Shown here piece after piece: positions 7,614 to 16,573 of a stretch of DNA of 61,885 nucleotides. This DNA comes from CAYQQR01 sp964420035 (GTDB lineage Bacteria; Bacteroidota; Bacteroidia; Bacteroidales; SM23-62): assembly GCA_964420035.1 (NCBI GenBank), contig CAYQQR010000022.1:1-61885 (forward strand), read 5' to 3'. The position numbers were made by a program, and so were the translations under genes. The first letter of the stretch is position 1. Every line of letters begins with the position of its first letter. The notes beneath the pieces are model-generated. The model saw only the letters and a list, made by a program, of their open reading frames with translations, ran no database searches and was not told the origin of the DNA.

Positions 7614-8954
7614 CTAAACGATTCCCTGGGCGAGCATGGCATCGGCCACCTTGACGAATCCGCCGATGTTGGCACCTTTCACGTAATTGGTAAATCCCTC
7701 TTTGTCTTTGCCGTAACGCACACAGGTAGCATGGATGCTCTCCATGATCTGGTGCAACCGGTTATCTACTTCTGAGCGGGTCCAGGGCAGACGCATGGAG
7801 TTTTGCGTCATTTCCAGACCGGATACTGCAACCCCTCCTGCATTGGCTGCCTTACCCGGTCCAAAGAGAATCTTAAGCTCCAGGTAAACTTCGATGGCGT
7901 CCGGGGTGGAAGGCATATTGGCACCTTCGCTTACCAGTTTGCACCCGTTGGAAATCAGGGTTTTGGCGTCCCCGCCGTTTATCTCATTCTCGGTAGCACT
8001 GGGAAAGGCTGCATCTCCCTTTATGCTCCAGGGACGTTGGCCTTCGTAGTATTCACAACCGTACTTGTCTGCATATTCTTTAATGCGGCCACGTTTGATG
8101 TTTTTCAGTTCCATCACGTGGAGCAGCTTTTCTTTGTCGATACCTTTGGGATCATAGATAAATCCGTTGGAATCGCTTAAGGTAACCACCTTGCCCCCCA
8201 GTTCGATGATCTTTTCCGTAGTAAACTGGGCTACATTACCGGAACCCGAAACCAGGCATACTTTGCCTTCCAGTGAATCATCCTGCGTCTTGAGCATCTC
8301 CTGGGCAAAATACACGGAACCGTATCCTGTAGCTTCCGGCCGGATAAGGCTGCCACCCCATTCCAGGGCCTTACCGGTTAAAACACCGGTGAATTCATTG
8401 CGAATGCGTTTGTACTGTCCAAACAGAAACCCGATTTCACGTCCGCCGGCTCCGATATCTCCGGCAGGTATGTCGGTATTGGGACCAATGTGCCTGCACA
8501 GCTCGGTCATGAAACTCTGGCAAAAACGCATCACCTCGTTGTCCGACTTACCCTTGGGATCAAAGTCGGAGCCTCCCTTACCACCGCCCATGGGCATGGT
8601 GGTCAGGCTGTTTTTAAATACCTGTTCAAAAGCCAGAAACTTCAAAATACTGAGGTTTACCGTAGGGTGAAAACGTAAACCACCTTTATAGGGACCGATA
8701 GCCGAGTTCATTTCAATCCGGAAACCGCGGTTCACTTCAACATCACCCTTGTCGTTGATCCAGGGCACCCTGAATATGACCACCCGTTCCGGTTCGGCGA
8801 TCCTTTCCAGAATCTTGGCCCGTCTGTATTTGGGGTACTCTTCAATAAATGGAATCAGGGATTCCGCGACTTCCTCCACGGCCTGATGAAATTCAGGTTC
8901 AGCCGGATTTTTGGCCTTGATCATGGCCATGAATTGTTCAACTCTGGGATCCAT
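7614..8954 (-). CDS. gdhA: NADP-dependent glutamate dehydrogenase
   Basis: A 446-residue hexameric glutamate dehydrogenase, interconverting 2-oxoglutarate plus ammonia and glutamate. Length matches E. coli GdhA (447). The catalytic lysine is in PMGGGKGGSDFDPKG (K126), followed by PAGDIGAGGREIGF and the dinucleotide-binding SGSGNVAQ near 236. No regulatory extension is present. It is monocistronic, with a 190-bp upstream region containing an AT-rich palindrome. Confidence 0.96.
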   Translation of the reverse strand: MDPRVEQFMAMIKAKNPAEPEFHQAVEEVAESLIPFIEEYPKYRRAKILERIAEPERVVIFRVPWINDKGDVEVNRGFRIEMNSAIGPYKGGLRFHPTVNLSILKFLAFEQVFKNSLTTMPMGGGKGGSDFDPKGKSDNEVMRFCQSFMTELCRHIGPNTDIPAGDIGAGGREIGFLFGQYKRIRNEFTGVLTGKALEWGGSLIRPEATGYGSVYFAQEMLKTQDDSLEGKVCLVSGSGNVAQFTTEKIIELGGKVVTLSDSNGFIYDPKGIDKEKLLHVMELKNIKRGRIKEYADKYGCEYYEGQRPWSIKGDAAFPSATENEINGGDAKTLISNGCKLVSEGANMPSTPDAIEVYLELKILFGPGKAANAGGVAVSGLEMTQNSMRLPWTRSEVDNRLHQIMESIHATCVRYGKDKEGFTNYVKGANIGGFVKVADAMLAQGIV

Positions 8955-9052
8955 TTTCTGGGGTCTTTTTGGTTCGCTTATTGATTTCTTTTCCCTGTAA
9001 ACTTAATGAACTTCAGCAGCTTTTAAAATGTAATCTTGAACATAATTCATTC

Positions 9053-9079
9053 AATAAATATTTCATTAAAATATTTATT
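9053..9079. promoter_or_regulatory. AT-rich inverted repeat upstream of gdhA
   Basis: AATAAATATTT (9053-9063) and AAATATTTATT (9069-9079) form a perfect 11-bp inverted repeat with a 5-nt spacer, about 100 bp upstream of the gdhA start. It contains no G or C in the arms and has no T-tract, which fits a protein-binding operator better than a terminator. The regulator is unknown. Confidence 0.5.
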
Positions 9080-9146
9080 TTAAGTATATTAAATCATATT
9101 ACAATTGGTAAGTGCTTCGGGAATATGTTCTAAAACAGCTAATTGT

Positions 9147-10265
9147 TCAGGATTGAAGGGAACGATAGCGGTTACCGGGCAGGGCGCGCACAAGGCCCGT
9201 AAATTCAAGTTGCAGAAGAAGGGAGGATAATTGATGAATGGGCAGGCCGGTCTTGTGGCACAGGACATCGATCTGAAGCTCCTGTTCTTCACGAAGGGCT
9301 TCCATGATCTTCTTTTCCTCGTCGCCGAGTGTACTGAACAGGGCTTGCTGGACTGCCTGCTGCCTGCCGGAGCGTATATCCCAGGACAGCAGGTACTCTA
9401 TATCGGCTGCCGATTCCACCAGGGCGGCCCGGTTGGTCTTGACCAGGTAATTGCAGCCTTCGGAAAACTCGTCTCCCGGGCGGCCCGGTATGGTGAAGAC
9501 ATCACGGTTATATGAATTGGCAATATCGGCAGTGACCATGGCCCCGCCTTTCTTGGCAGATTCCACCACCAGGGTACCGTCGGATAATCCCGCAATGATG
9601 CGGTTTCTTTTAATGAAATTTTTCGGTATGGGTAATTCTCCCATGGGGAAGTCGCTGAGCAGGGCACCTTGTCCGCTGATCTGTTCGGCGGTGGCACGGT
9701 GTGCAGCGGGATAAACGTGATCAAGGCCATGACCCAAAACGGCAAAAGTATCCAAACCCTGATGCAGGGCTGCACGGTGTGCCGCTACATCGATACCGTA
9801 GGCCAGTCCGCTTACGATGATCAGGTCGGGGTAACCCGAAGCCAGTTCGGAAATGATGCGGTCACAGTGTTCCAGTCCGCGCTCCGTGGCTTTCCGGGTT
9901 CCGACAATGGAGAGGATACGCGCGGGATTGGGATTCATTTTGCCCCGTGCATAAAGCAACAGGGGCCCATCGGAGCATTGCCGCAAGCGTTCCGGGTATT
10001 CTTCGTCTTCATACCAGAGCATGCGGGTATTTTTCTTTTCAGCATGCTCGATCTCCTTTTCGACATCGGTCAGCACCGACTGCCTGGACCGGAGTTTGGT
10101 GAGGGTCTCTCTGCCGATACCGGGGATTTTTTCCAGTTTGGAAAGGTGTTCTGCAAAAACGGCTTCAGGACTGCCGGCATGATGAATCAGTTTACGCACC
10201 GTTGCCGAGCCGATGCCGGCCAAAAGATTCAGACCAACTTTGTATTTAAGATCCTGCCGGCTCAA
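9147..10265 (-). CDS. dprA: DNA-processing protein DprA
   Basis: A 372-residue DprA/Smf protein that binds incoming single-stranded DNA and loads RecA during natural transformation. It has an N-terminal helix-hairpin-helix region (about 1-65), the Rossmann-like core with SIVGTRKATERG, VSGLAYGIDVAAHRAAL and KRNRIIAGLS, and a C-terminal winged helix (about 305-370). The start is TTG at 10265; no ATG lies nearby. It follows a small membrane protein gene by 12 nt. Confidence 0.93.
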   Translation of the reverse strand: MSRQDLKYKVGLNLLAGIGSATVRKLIHHAGSPEAVFAEHLSKLEKIPGIGRETLTKLRSRQSVLTDVEKEIEHAEKKNTRMLWYEDEEYPERLRQCSDGPLLLYARGKMNPNPARILSIVGTRKATERGLEHCDRIISELASGYPDLIIVSGLAYGIDVAAHRAALHQGLDTFAVLGHGLDHVYPAAHRATAEQISGQGALLSDFPMGELPIPKNFIKRNRIIAGLSDGTLVVESAKKGGAMVTADIANSYNRDVFTIPGRPGDEFSEGCNYLVKTNRAALVESAADIEYLLSWDIRSGRQQAVQQALFSTLGDEEKKIMEALREEQELQIDVLCHKTGLPIHQLSSLLLQLEFTGLVRALPGNRYRSLQS

Positions 10266-10277
10266 GGGGTAGTGTTT

Positions 10278-10760
10278 TTATGAAGCCCGGACCCAATGAT
10301 CCAGGGAGGCCAAAACTTTTTTTCTTTCCTCAGAGCTAAGGGAGCTTATGCTCACCGGATTGAAACGGGCGAGGGAACCTTTGTTTTTTTGATATAGAAC
10401 CAGATGTTTTTTCAGTCCGAGCCAGCTTTTCCTGTATTCATATTTACCCAAGAGGGGTTTGGGGATCTCTATGGAGCTTTTTTTGCGGGTGAAAGGACTC
10501 AGGCTATAATAGCGAAGAATGATCTTATCCCCCTGGTCGCTATAAAAAACATAATGCAACTCCCGGACCATCATGATCAGGGTATAGAACAAATACAGAG
10601 CGGCCACGACAATTACCCAGTAGAGTTTTTCCATACCCAGCACGGGCTTGTTGAACCAACCGGAAAAGAGGATAAGGATTACCAGGGAGGCAAAGATGAT
10701 CGCCATTAGCATTTTCCTCAGGGTGAGGTTGATGGCTTTTTTTTGTTTGTCAATAATCAT
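10278..10760 (-). CDS. Small membrane protein of unknown function, PH-like C-terminal region
   Basis: A 160-residue protein with two transmembrane helices (about 17-36 and 45-65) and a soluble, beta-rich remainder, reminiscent of bacterial PH-like (YcxB/YdbT-type) domains in layout. It lacks catalytic motifs. It lies 2 nt after proline dehydrogenase and 12 nt before dprA on the same strand, so it is probably cotranscribed with both. Function unknown. Confidence 0.6.
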   Translation of the reverse strand: MIIDKQKKAINLTLRKMLMAIIFASLVILILFSGWFNKPVLGMEKLYWVIVVAALYLFYTLIMMVRELHYVFYSDQGDKIILRYYSLSPFTRKKSSIEIPKPLLGKYEYRKSWLGLKKHLVLYQKNKGSLARFNPVSISSLSSEERKKVLASLDHWVRAS

Positions 10761-10762
10761 AG

Positions 10763-11932
10763 TTATTTTTCTGCTTTTCTGCGCTTCCGTTCCTTGATCA
10801 GGAGGGACAATTCCCTGCCTGTTTGTCCTTCAACGGATGTATTCTCTTCGGCCCTGCGTATCAGGTATGGAATCACCCATTTTACCGGACCGTAGGGTAC
10901 ATATTTGGCCACATTATAACCGGCATGCCCCAGGTTAAAACTGATGTGATCGCTCATACCGTAGAGTTGCGAGAACCATAACCGGGGATCGTTATTGGCC
11001 AATCCGTGTTTCTTCATTAATTCAGCTAAATATAAGGAACTTTTTTCGTTGTGTGTACCGTTAAAAACGGATATCCTGTCGATGTTTTCCACCGAGAATT
11101 TCAGGGCAGCATCATAATCCCGGTCGGTATGTTCCTTGTCGGGCTGGATGGGATCGGGATAGCCGCCCTGCCTGGCCCTTTCTCTTTCTTTTTCCATGTA
11201 GGCGCCCCGTACAAATTTGGCTCCCAAATAAACCCCTGCCACCCTGGTGGTTTCCAGGTCTTTCTTCAATGCATCAAGACGGTCCCAGCGGTACATCTGG
11301 TAGGTTTGGAAGACAATGGTTCTTTTCTTGTTGTAGCGTTTTACCATGTCGATGACCATCTCGTCGATAAAATCCTGGTACCAGTAATCTTCCGCGTCGA
11401 TCAGAATGGGGGTATCTTCTTCGTATGCAGTTTTACACAAGATATCGATACGGTCCCGGAACTTTTGTGCTTCCACTTCTTCTTCGGGAGTGAGTTCTTC
11501 TCCCATGCCCTTCTTTTTCAGTACTGAATTCAAACCAAAACCCGTGGGCTTAAATACGGCAAAGGGGATGTTTTTATTTTTTCCTGCAAAGCGGATACTT
11601 CGAAGGGTCTCCTCCAGGCCTGCCTGGATTTCTTCATCCGACTCTTTTCCTTCCACCGAGTAATCAAGGATGGATCTAACATTGTATTTTGCAAGCCGCT
11701 CGACTTTCGTAATGCAATCTTCCAGGCTGTATCCCCCGCAGAAATGTTCAAATACCGTGGGCTTAATGGCAAAGTTGAAGGATATGCCCAGGCGGTTGAA
11801 AAAACTTAAAAACCTGCTTCCTATTTTCACCAATTTGGGATTGGCCACCAGCCTGAACAGCCAGTAAGCTTTCCTTAACTCCTCGTCGCTCTTATACCTG
11901 AAAGCTATTTCCGTATTTTCCAATGAGATCAT
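10763..11932 (-). CDS. Proline dehydrogenase
   Basis: A 389-residue FAD-dependent proline dehydrogenase that oxidises proline to pyrroline-5-carboxylate, the first step of proline catabolism. It is the stand-alone form, without the P5C dehydrogenase half of PutA. Family features include GAKFVRGAYMEKER and a C-terminal RRAEENTSVEGQ segment with the substrate-binding arginines. The ATG at 11932 matches the usual Bacteroidota start (NTEIAFRYKSDEEL follows at once); the frame continues upstream to 12010 but those residues are not family-like. Confidence 0.92.
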   Translation of the reverse strand: MISLENTEIAFRYKSDEELRKAYWLFRLVANPKLVKIGSRFLSFFNRLGISFNFAIKPTVFEHFCGGYSLEDCITKVERLAKYNVRSILDYSVEGKESDEEIQAGLEETLRSIRFAGKNKNIPFAVFKPTGFGLNSVLKKKGMGEELTPEEEVEAQKFRDRIDILCKTAYEEDTPILIDAEDYWYQDFIDEMVIDMVKRYNKKRTIVFQTYQMYRWDRLDALKKDLETTRVAGVYLGAKFVRGAYMEKERERARQGGYPDPIQPDKEHTDRDYDAALKFSVENIDRISVFNGTHNEKSSLYLAELMKKHGLANNDPRLWFSQLYGMSDHISFNLGHAGYNVAKYVPYGPVKWVIPYLIRRAEENTSVEGQTGRELSLLIKERKRRKAEK

Positions 11933-12049
11933 ATCCCTGTAATTTTGGCACTTCGAAAGTGAAGAAAAAAGATGGGATTTTTTGTGATTAAAATCAGTTC
12001 GGAACTTCAATGTTTAACCCGGGATTTAGATTTGAACTGTAGATTTCCT

Positions 12050-12057
12050 TATTTTTG
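12050..12057 (+). promoter_or_regulatory. Promoter -7 element for aroA
   Basis: TATTTTTG matches the Bacteroidota TAnnTTTG element and lies 19 nt before the aroA ATG. A TTTG at 12031-12034 may be the -33 element, although the 15-nt spacing is shorter than usual. Confidence 0.6.
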
Positions 12058-12076
12058 CGGTGAATGGAGAAGTTGA

Positions 12077-13309
12077 ATGAAATACTTGCTGCGTAAAAAA
12101 GATAAAGAGCTGAAAGGAAGTGTTTTTCTGCCCGCCTCCAAAAGTATCAGCAACAGGCTCCTGATCATCAGGGCCCTGTCGGGGGGATTATTTGCCATTG
12201 ATAACCTTTCGGATAGCGATGATACTCAAATTCTGGAAACGGCCTTAACCAGCGGTAACGGTACCCTGGATGCAGGGCATGCAGGGACGGCCATGCGATT
12301 TTTAACGGGCTATTACGCGGTTACGGAAGGTACCCGTGTTTTGACGGGTTCGGAAAGAATGAAACACCGCCCCATTGGTCCGCTGGTTACCGCGTTAAGA
12401 AAACTGGGAGCCCACATCACCTACATGGAGAAGGAAGGCTTTCCGCCCCTGAAGATACACGGACACAGACTGCCCGGGGGTCACATCAGCATACGAAGCG
12501 ATGTAAGCAGCCAGTTCATTTCCTCTTTGCTGATGATCGCGCCCATGATGAAAAACGGTTTGGAGCTGCAACTCAAGGGGGAGATTATTTCGCGTTCTTA
12601 CATCGATCTGACTCTGCAGCTCATGATGGATTTTGGTATTATGTATGAATGGAAGAACCATACCATCAGGGTTCCCGCTCAGCGGTACTTACCCCTGGAT
12701 TATTTTGTAGAGTCGGATTGGTCGGCAGCATCCTACTGGTACGGGATGGCTTCCTTATCTGATCCCTGCAACCTGGTTCTGAAAGGATTGTACCGGACCA
12801 GCAGCCAGGGAGATCATTTACTTGCATCTCTTTTTGAACAATTCGGCCTCGCCACCGAGTATATCAGTCATGGGGTTCGCCTGAGGAAAACAGGCAAATT
12901 ACCTCGCCGTTTCGACTGGGATTTCACGGAAAACCCGGATCTTGTGCAGACCTTTGCCGTATTGATGTGCAAGATGGGTATCCCTTTTCATTTTACGGGA
13001 ACCCAGAGCCTGGTGATCAAGGAAACCGACAGGATCCTGGCGCTGGTCAAGGAACTGGGCCGGCTCGGCTATACCTTACGCGCAGGTAAGGACAGTAGAA
13101 GTCTCAGCTGGGATGGTGAAAGAAAAGAGCCTCAAAAGAATGCCAGTATAAAAACCTACCAGGACCACCGAATGGCCATGGCTTTTTCTTTAATGGCCAT
13201 TGACTCGGACGGTATCATGATCGAAGACCCGGAGGTGGTCAGCAAATCCTATCCCCGTTTCTGGGAACATCTGGAGGCTTGCGAATTTGAGATAAAAATG
13301 TACCTGTAG
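12077..13309 (+). CDS. aroA: 3-phosphoshikimate 1-carboxyvinyltransferase (EPSP synthase)
   Basis: A 410-residue EPSP synthase, which joins PEP and shikimate-3-phosphate in the shikimate pathway to aromatic amino acids. Recognisable are PASKSISNR near the start, GHAGTAMRFLTGY (the PEP and glyphosate-contacting loop), SQFISSLLM and QDHRMAMAFS. The position equivalent to E. coli Pro101 is Phe, as far as the motif alignment shows. The gene is a little shorter than E. coli aroA (427). It is flanked by genes on the opposite strand and ends next to a palindrome. Confidence 0.94.
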   Translation: MKYLLRKKDKELKGSVFLPASKSISNRLLIIRALSGGLFAIDNLSDSDDTQILETALTSGNGTLDAGHAGTAMRFLTGYYAVTEGTRVLTGSERMKHRPIGPLVTALRKLGAHITYMEKEGFPPLKIHGHRLPGGHISIRSDVSSQFISSLLMIAPMMKNGLELQLKGEIISRSYIDLTLQLMMDFGIMYEWKNHTIRVPAQRYLPLDYFVESDWSAASYWYGMASLSDPCNLVLKGLYRTSSQGDHLLASLFEQFGLATEYISHGVRLRKTGKLPRRFDWDFTENPDLVQTFAVLMCKMGIPFHFTGTQSLVIKETDRILALVKELGRLGYTLRAGKDSRSLSWDGERKEPQKNASIKTYQDHRMAMAFSLMAIDSDGIMIEDPEVVSKSYPRFWEHLEACEFEIKMYL

Positions 13310-13331
13310 GAAATTCGAATTTCGAATTTCC
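13309..13331. repeat. Inverted repeat between convergent aroA and tadA
   Basis: GGAAATTCGAA (13309-13319) and TTCGAATTTCC (13321-13331) form an 11-bp palindrome with a single central base, starting on the last base of the aroA stop codon. No T-tract is present on either strand. It could act as a bidirectional transcription barrier. Confidence 0.7.
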
Positions 13332-13336
13332 CAAAA

Positions 13337-13783
13337 CTATCTTTTCGACTTAAAGAAATCAGTCAGCAACTTACCACATTCTTCCTCCAATACCCCTGAT
13401 TTGATGACGGTTTTGGGATGGGTTATGTTCTGGATGATTTGGGAGAAACCTTTTTTGGGATCTTTGGTGCCGTAGATGATCTTTGAGAGATGGGCCCAGT
13501 AGGTGGCCGACGCACACATGATGCAGGGTTCCAGGGTCACGTACAGGGTGCAGCCGGTGAGGTATTTGCCGCCCAAAAAGTTGGCTGCTGCCGTGATGGC
13601 CAGCATTTCGGCATGGGCGGTAACATCATTCAGGGTTTCCGTCTGGTTGTGGGCACGGGCGATGATGCGGTTATCGCAGACGATGATGGCTCCCACGGGA
13701 ACCTCATCGGCATCCATTGATTTACGAGCTTCCTTGAGGGCTTCATTCATAAAGTATTCATCTGAAAAAATGGGGTAATTCAT
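13337..13783 (-). CDS. tadA: Nucleoside deaminase, probable tRNA adenosine(34) deaminase
   Basis: A 148-residue zinc deaminase that converts A34 to inosine in tRNA-Arg(ACG). The zinc and catalytic motif HAEM is followed by PCIMC with the two cysteine ligands. The ATG at 13783 (MNYPIFSDEYFM) gives the normal length; the frame runs upstream to 13819 without family-like residues. A guanine deaminase of the same fold is the main alternative, but the sequence between the two motifs favours TadA. Confidence 0.87.
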   Translation of the reverse strand: MNYPIFSDEYFMNEALKEARKSMDADEVPVGAIIVCDNRIIARAHNQTETLNDVTAHAEMLAITAAANFLGGKYLTGCTLYVTLEPCIMCASATYWAHLSKIIYGTKDPKKGFSQIIQNITHPKTVIKSGVLEEECGKLLTDFFKSKR

Positions 13784-13890
13784 GGGTTCAAACTTCCTTG
13801 TTTTTCTGTGGTTCAGCAATTTCTTCTTATTTTCGCAATTTATGCTTCATAATTAAAAAACCATCATAATAATCATTAAATCGATCTGAA

Positions 13891-15642
13891 ATGTATCGAA
13901 GCCATCATTGCGGAGAACTGCGTCTGAAGGATCAGGGTACGAAAGTCAAACTGAGCGGATGGATTCAGCGTTCGCGCGACCTGGGGGGAATGACCTTTAT
14001 CGACCTGAGGGACCGTTATGGGATCACCCAGCTGGTCTTTAATATGGTCACCGATAGGAAGTTCCGCGAAACAGCGCGCAAGCTGGGCCGTGAGTACGTC
14101 ATTTATGTGGAAGGAGAGGTTGCTGAGCGTAGCAATAAGAACCCGAAAATGCCCACCGGGGATATCGAGATCCTGGTTTCCAAGCTGGAGGTACTGAATC
14201 CTTCCAGGACCCCTCCCTTTACCATTGAGGAACAGACCGACGGGGGCGAGGACCTCAGGATGAAATACCGCTACCTGGACCTGAGGCGCACGGTGGTCAG
14301 AAAAAATTTGGAGCTTCGGCATAAAATGGCCCAGGAGGTTCGCGGGTATATGGACCGGGAAGGTTTTATCGAGGTGGAAACCCCGGTGCTGATAAAATCC
14401 ACCCCGGAAGGTGCCCGGGACTTTATTGTTCCTTCCCGGATGAATAAGGGTCAGTTCTATGCCCTGCCCCAGTCGCCCCAGACCTTCAAGCAATTGCTGA
14501 TGGTGGCCGGTTTCGATAAATATTTTCAGATCGTCCGGTGTTTCCGGGACGAGGATCTGCGGGCCGACCGGCAGCCCGAGTTCACCCAGATCGATTGCGA
14601 AATGTCTTTTGTGGAGCAGGACGATGTATTGAACCAGTTTGAAGGTTTGGCCCGGCACCTGTTCAAGGGCATCCTGGATGTAGACATTGAAGGTTCCTTC
14701 ATTCGCTTGCCTTACGAGGAGGCCATGGGCAGGTACGGGACCGACAAGCCCGACCTGAGGTTTGAAATGCTCATTCATGAGCTGACTTCCCGGGTACAGG
14801 GTTCCGGCTTCAAGATTTTTGATCATTCCGAATATGTGGGTGCAATCTGTGCCAAAGGCCACGGGGATTACTCCAGGAAACAGCTGGATGAACTCACCGC
14901 TTTTGTCCAAAAGCCACAGATCGGTGCCAAAGGACTCATTTATGTCAAGTGGAACGAGGACGGGTCGATCAAATCCAGTGTTGATAAGTTTTTCGATGAG
15001 AACGGTCTGCGCTCCTGGCTCGAGGAGGCCGGTGGAAAACAAGGCGATCTGCTGCTTATCCTTGCCGGTCCCCGGGAAGAGACCCTCGGGGCCCTGGGAG
15101 AACTGCGACTGGAGATGGGCAAGCGGCTGGGATTAAGGGAAGAGGGAAAATATGTACCCCTGTGGGTGGTGAATTTCCCCCTGCTGGAATGGGACGATGA
15201 GACCCAAAGGTACTATGCCATGCACCATCCCTTTACCTCACCCCGCTTAGAAGATCTGCCCCTGTTCGAGACCGACCCGGGTAAAGTAAGGGCAAACGCT
15301 TACGACCTGGTTATCAATGGGGTGGAGATCGGGGGCGGTTCCGTCAGGATCCACGATGAAGAACTGCAGCAGCTGATGTTCAAGAATTTGGGCTTTACCA
15401 AAGAAGAAGCAGAGCACCAGTTCGGTTTTCTCATGCAGGCCTTTCGCTACGGTGCTCCCCCGCACGGGGGCATAGCTTTTGGATTCGACCGCTGGGTGGC
15501 TTTGTTTGCAGGGGAGGACAGCATCCGCGAGGTGATCGCCTTTCCTAAAAACAACGCGGGCAGGGATGTGATGATCGACACTCCGTCAAGCGTTTCACAG
15601 GAACAGTTAAAGGAGTTGGGATTAAAAGTTAGTAAAAAATAG
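13891..15642 (+). CDS. aspS: Aspartyl-tRNA synthetase
   Basis: A 583-residue class II synthetase charging tRNA-Asp. It has the N-terminal OB anticodon-binding domain (about 15-105), motif 2 with FRDEDLRADRQPEF, the bacterial GAD insertion (about 285-400) and motif 3 GFDRWVALFAG near the end. Length and domain order are the standard bacterial form. Confidence 0.97.
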   Translation: MYRSHHCGELRLKDQGTKVKLSGWIQRSRDLGGMTFIDLRDRYGITQLVFNMVTDRKFRETARKLGREYVIYVEGEVAERSNKNPKMPTGDIEILVSKLEVLNPSRTPPFTIEEQTDGGEDLRMKYRYLDLRRTVVRKNLELRHKMAQEVRGYMDREGFIEVETPVLIKSTPEGARDFIVPSRMNKGQFYALPQSPQTFKQLLMVAGFDKYFQIVRCFRDEDLRADRQPEFTQIDCEMSFVEQDDVLNQFEGLARHLFKGILDVDIEGSFIRLPYEEAMGRYGTDKPDLRFEMLIHELTSRVQGSGFKIFDHSEYVGAICAKGHGDYSRKQLDELTAFVQKPQIGAKGLIYVKWNEDGSIKSSVDKFFDENGLRSWLEEAGGKQGDLLLILAGPREETLGALGELRLEMGKRLGLREEGKYVPLWVVNFPLLEWDDETQRYYAMHHPFTSPRLEDLPLFETDPGKVRANAYDLVINGVEIGGGSVRIHDEELQQLMFKNLGFTKEEAEHQFGFLMQAFRYGAPPHGGIAFGFDRWVALFAGEDSIREVIAFPKNNAGRDVMIDTPSSVSQEQLKELGLKVSKK

Positions 15643-15963
15643 AGATTGGGGGTTGATTGGCAATTGTTTTTGTATTTACATTTACTCCTTGAATTATAAA
15701 GAAATTAAACACCAACACCTTTTAACATGAAAAAACAAATAGAAAGGCTTGATCCGGATATAGAAACAGGTGGAGAGGTGGCAGCCTAAATAAAGTTAAA
15801 GGTCGATTTTTACTGTTCGCACTTTATGTGACAACGCTCATGAAACTGACACAATCAGTTAAGAACAAAAGATTATTGCCTTGAGCATGCGGATGAAAAT
15901 TTTATTCTCTTAACTGATTATATATGTAATTGATAATTAATTATTTAACTTAAATATTTTCGG
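15643..15963. other. Intergenic gap after aspS with a mini-ORF and a 12-bp inverted repeat
   Basis: This gap holds a 20-codon frame at 15727-15789 (starts MKKQIERLDPDIE, contains GG near its end, stop TAA) that I cannot tie to a family, and a 12-bp inverted repeat, 15853-15864 with 15908-15919, separated by 43 nt. The rest is AT-rich and shows no gene. The mini-ORF could be a decayed gene start or a chance frame. Confidence 0.5.
15853..15919. repeat. 12-bp inverted repeat with 43-nt loop
   Basis: AATCAGTTAAGA (15853-15864) is the exact reverse complement of TCTTAACTGATT (15908-15919). It lies 45 bp upstream of the beta-barrel gene. It may be a regulatory RNA structure or the ends of a tiny decayed element; no transposase-like frame lies inside. 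Confidence 0.6.
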
Positions 15964-15997
15964 ATGAACAATTAGACTCTTTGCATTATTCTTCCTG

Positions 15998-16531
15998 ATG
16001 GCCCTGCCCATGGGGATGTTTGCCCAGACCAAGTCCAATGTGGTCAAGACCAATTTGTTCAGTCCCATTGTTAAAACTTACTGGCTCAGCTATGAACGTT
16101 TGCTTAATGCAGACATGGGGTTACAACTTGGATTGTTTTACACCGGAGCAAAAGCGGGAGACACGGAATTAAACGGATTCGGCATTAATCCAGAATTCCG
16201 CTATTATCTTTCCAACGCGGATGCACCCAAGGGAATCTATATTGCTCCCAGATTAAGATATACCGATTATACCCTTAAAACATCGGCTGTAGATGAAACT
16301 ACGCAAGAGGAAATTACAGCCGAGGCAGGATTTTCTGCTTTTGGAGGTGGTTTGTTGGTTGGTGCACAGGCACACTTAAAGGATCTCATCACCCTGGAAT
16401 TTTATCTGGGTCCAATGTACATGTCGAGTAAAATCGATGTGAAAAGTAATGTTTCAGAAGATACTTTTAATACCAACTTATTCGACGGGTTCACTATAAA
16501 CAGTGGGGTTACTATCGGTATTACCTTCTAA
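15998..16531 (+). CDS. Outer-membrane beta-barrel protein (DUF3575-like), signal peptide out of frame
   Basis: From the internal ATG at 15998 the frame encodes 177 residues: the end of a signal peptide (MALPMGMFAQ) and then alternating amphipathic strands typical of a small outer-membrane barrel of the DUF3575 type. The frame continues upstream as RLFALFFL, completing a normal signal peptide, but has no start codon; an ATG at 15964 is off by one base. Removing one A at 15970-15971 would give MNIRLFALFFLMALPMGMFAQ split over the break. Either a real frameshift or a sequencing error is likely. A bidirectional terminator follows. Confidence 0.7.
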   Translation: MALPMGMFAQTKSNVVKTNLFSPIVKTYWLSYERLLNADMGLQLGLFYTGAKAGDTELNGFGINPEFRYYLSNADAPKGIYIAPRLRYTDYTLKTSAVDETTQEEITAEAGFSAFGGGLLVGAQAHLKDLITLEFYLGPMYMSSKIDVKSNVSEDTFNTNLFDGFTINSGVTIGITF

Positions 16532-16551
16532 AGAAAAACTGAATAAAAAAA

Positions 16552-16569
16552 AGCCGGCATCGACCGGCT
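16552..16569. terminator. Bidirectional Rho-independent terminator
   Basis: AGCCGG (16552-16557) pairs with CCGGCT (16564-16569), with an A-run before and a T-run after, so both strands read as stem plus T-tract. It separates the convergent beta-barrel gene (stop at 16531) and the MG/TonB-plug gene (stop at 16574). Confidence 0.93.
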
Positions 16570-16573
16570 TTTT

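Noticed and set aside
7582..7615. TTCTGAA-type heptamers as a CRISPR-like array
   Set aside because: The units are 7-8 nt, imperfect and directly abutting, with no spacers or cas genes.
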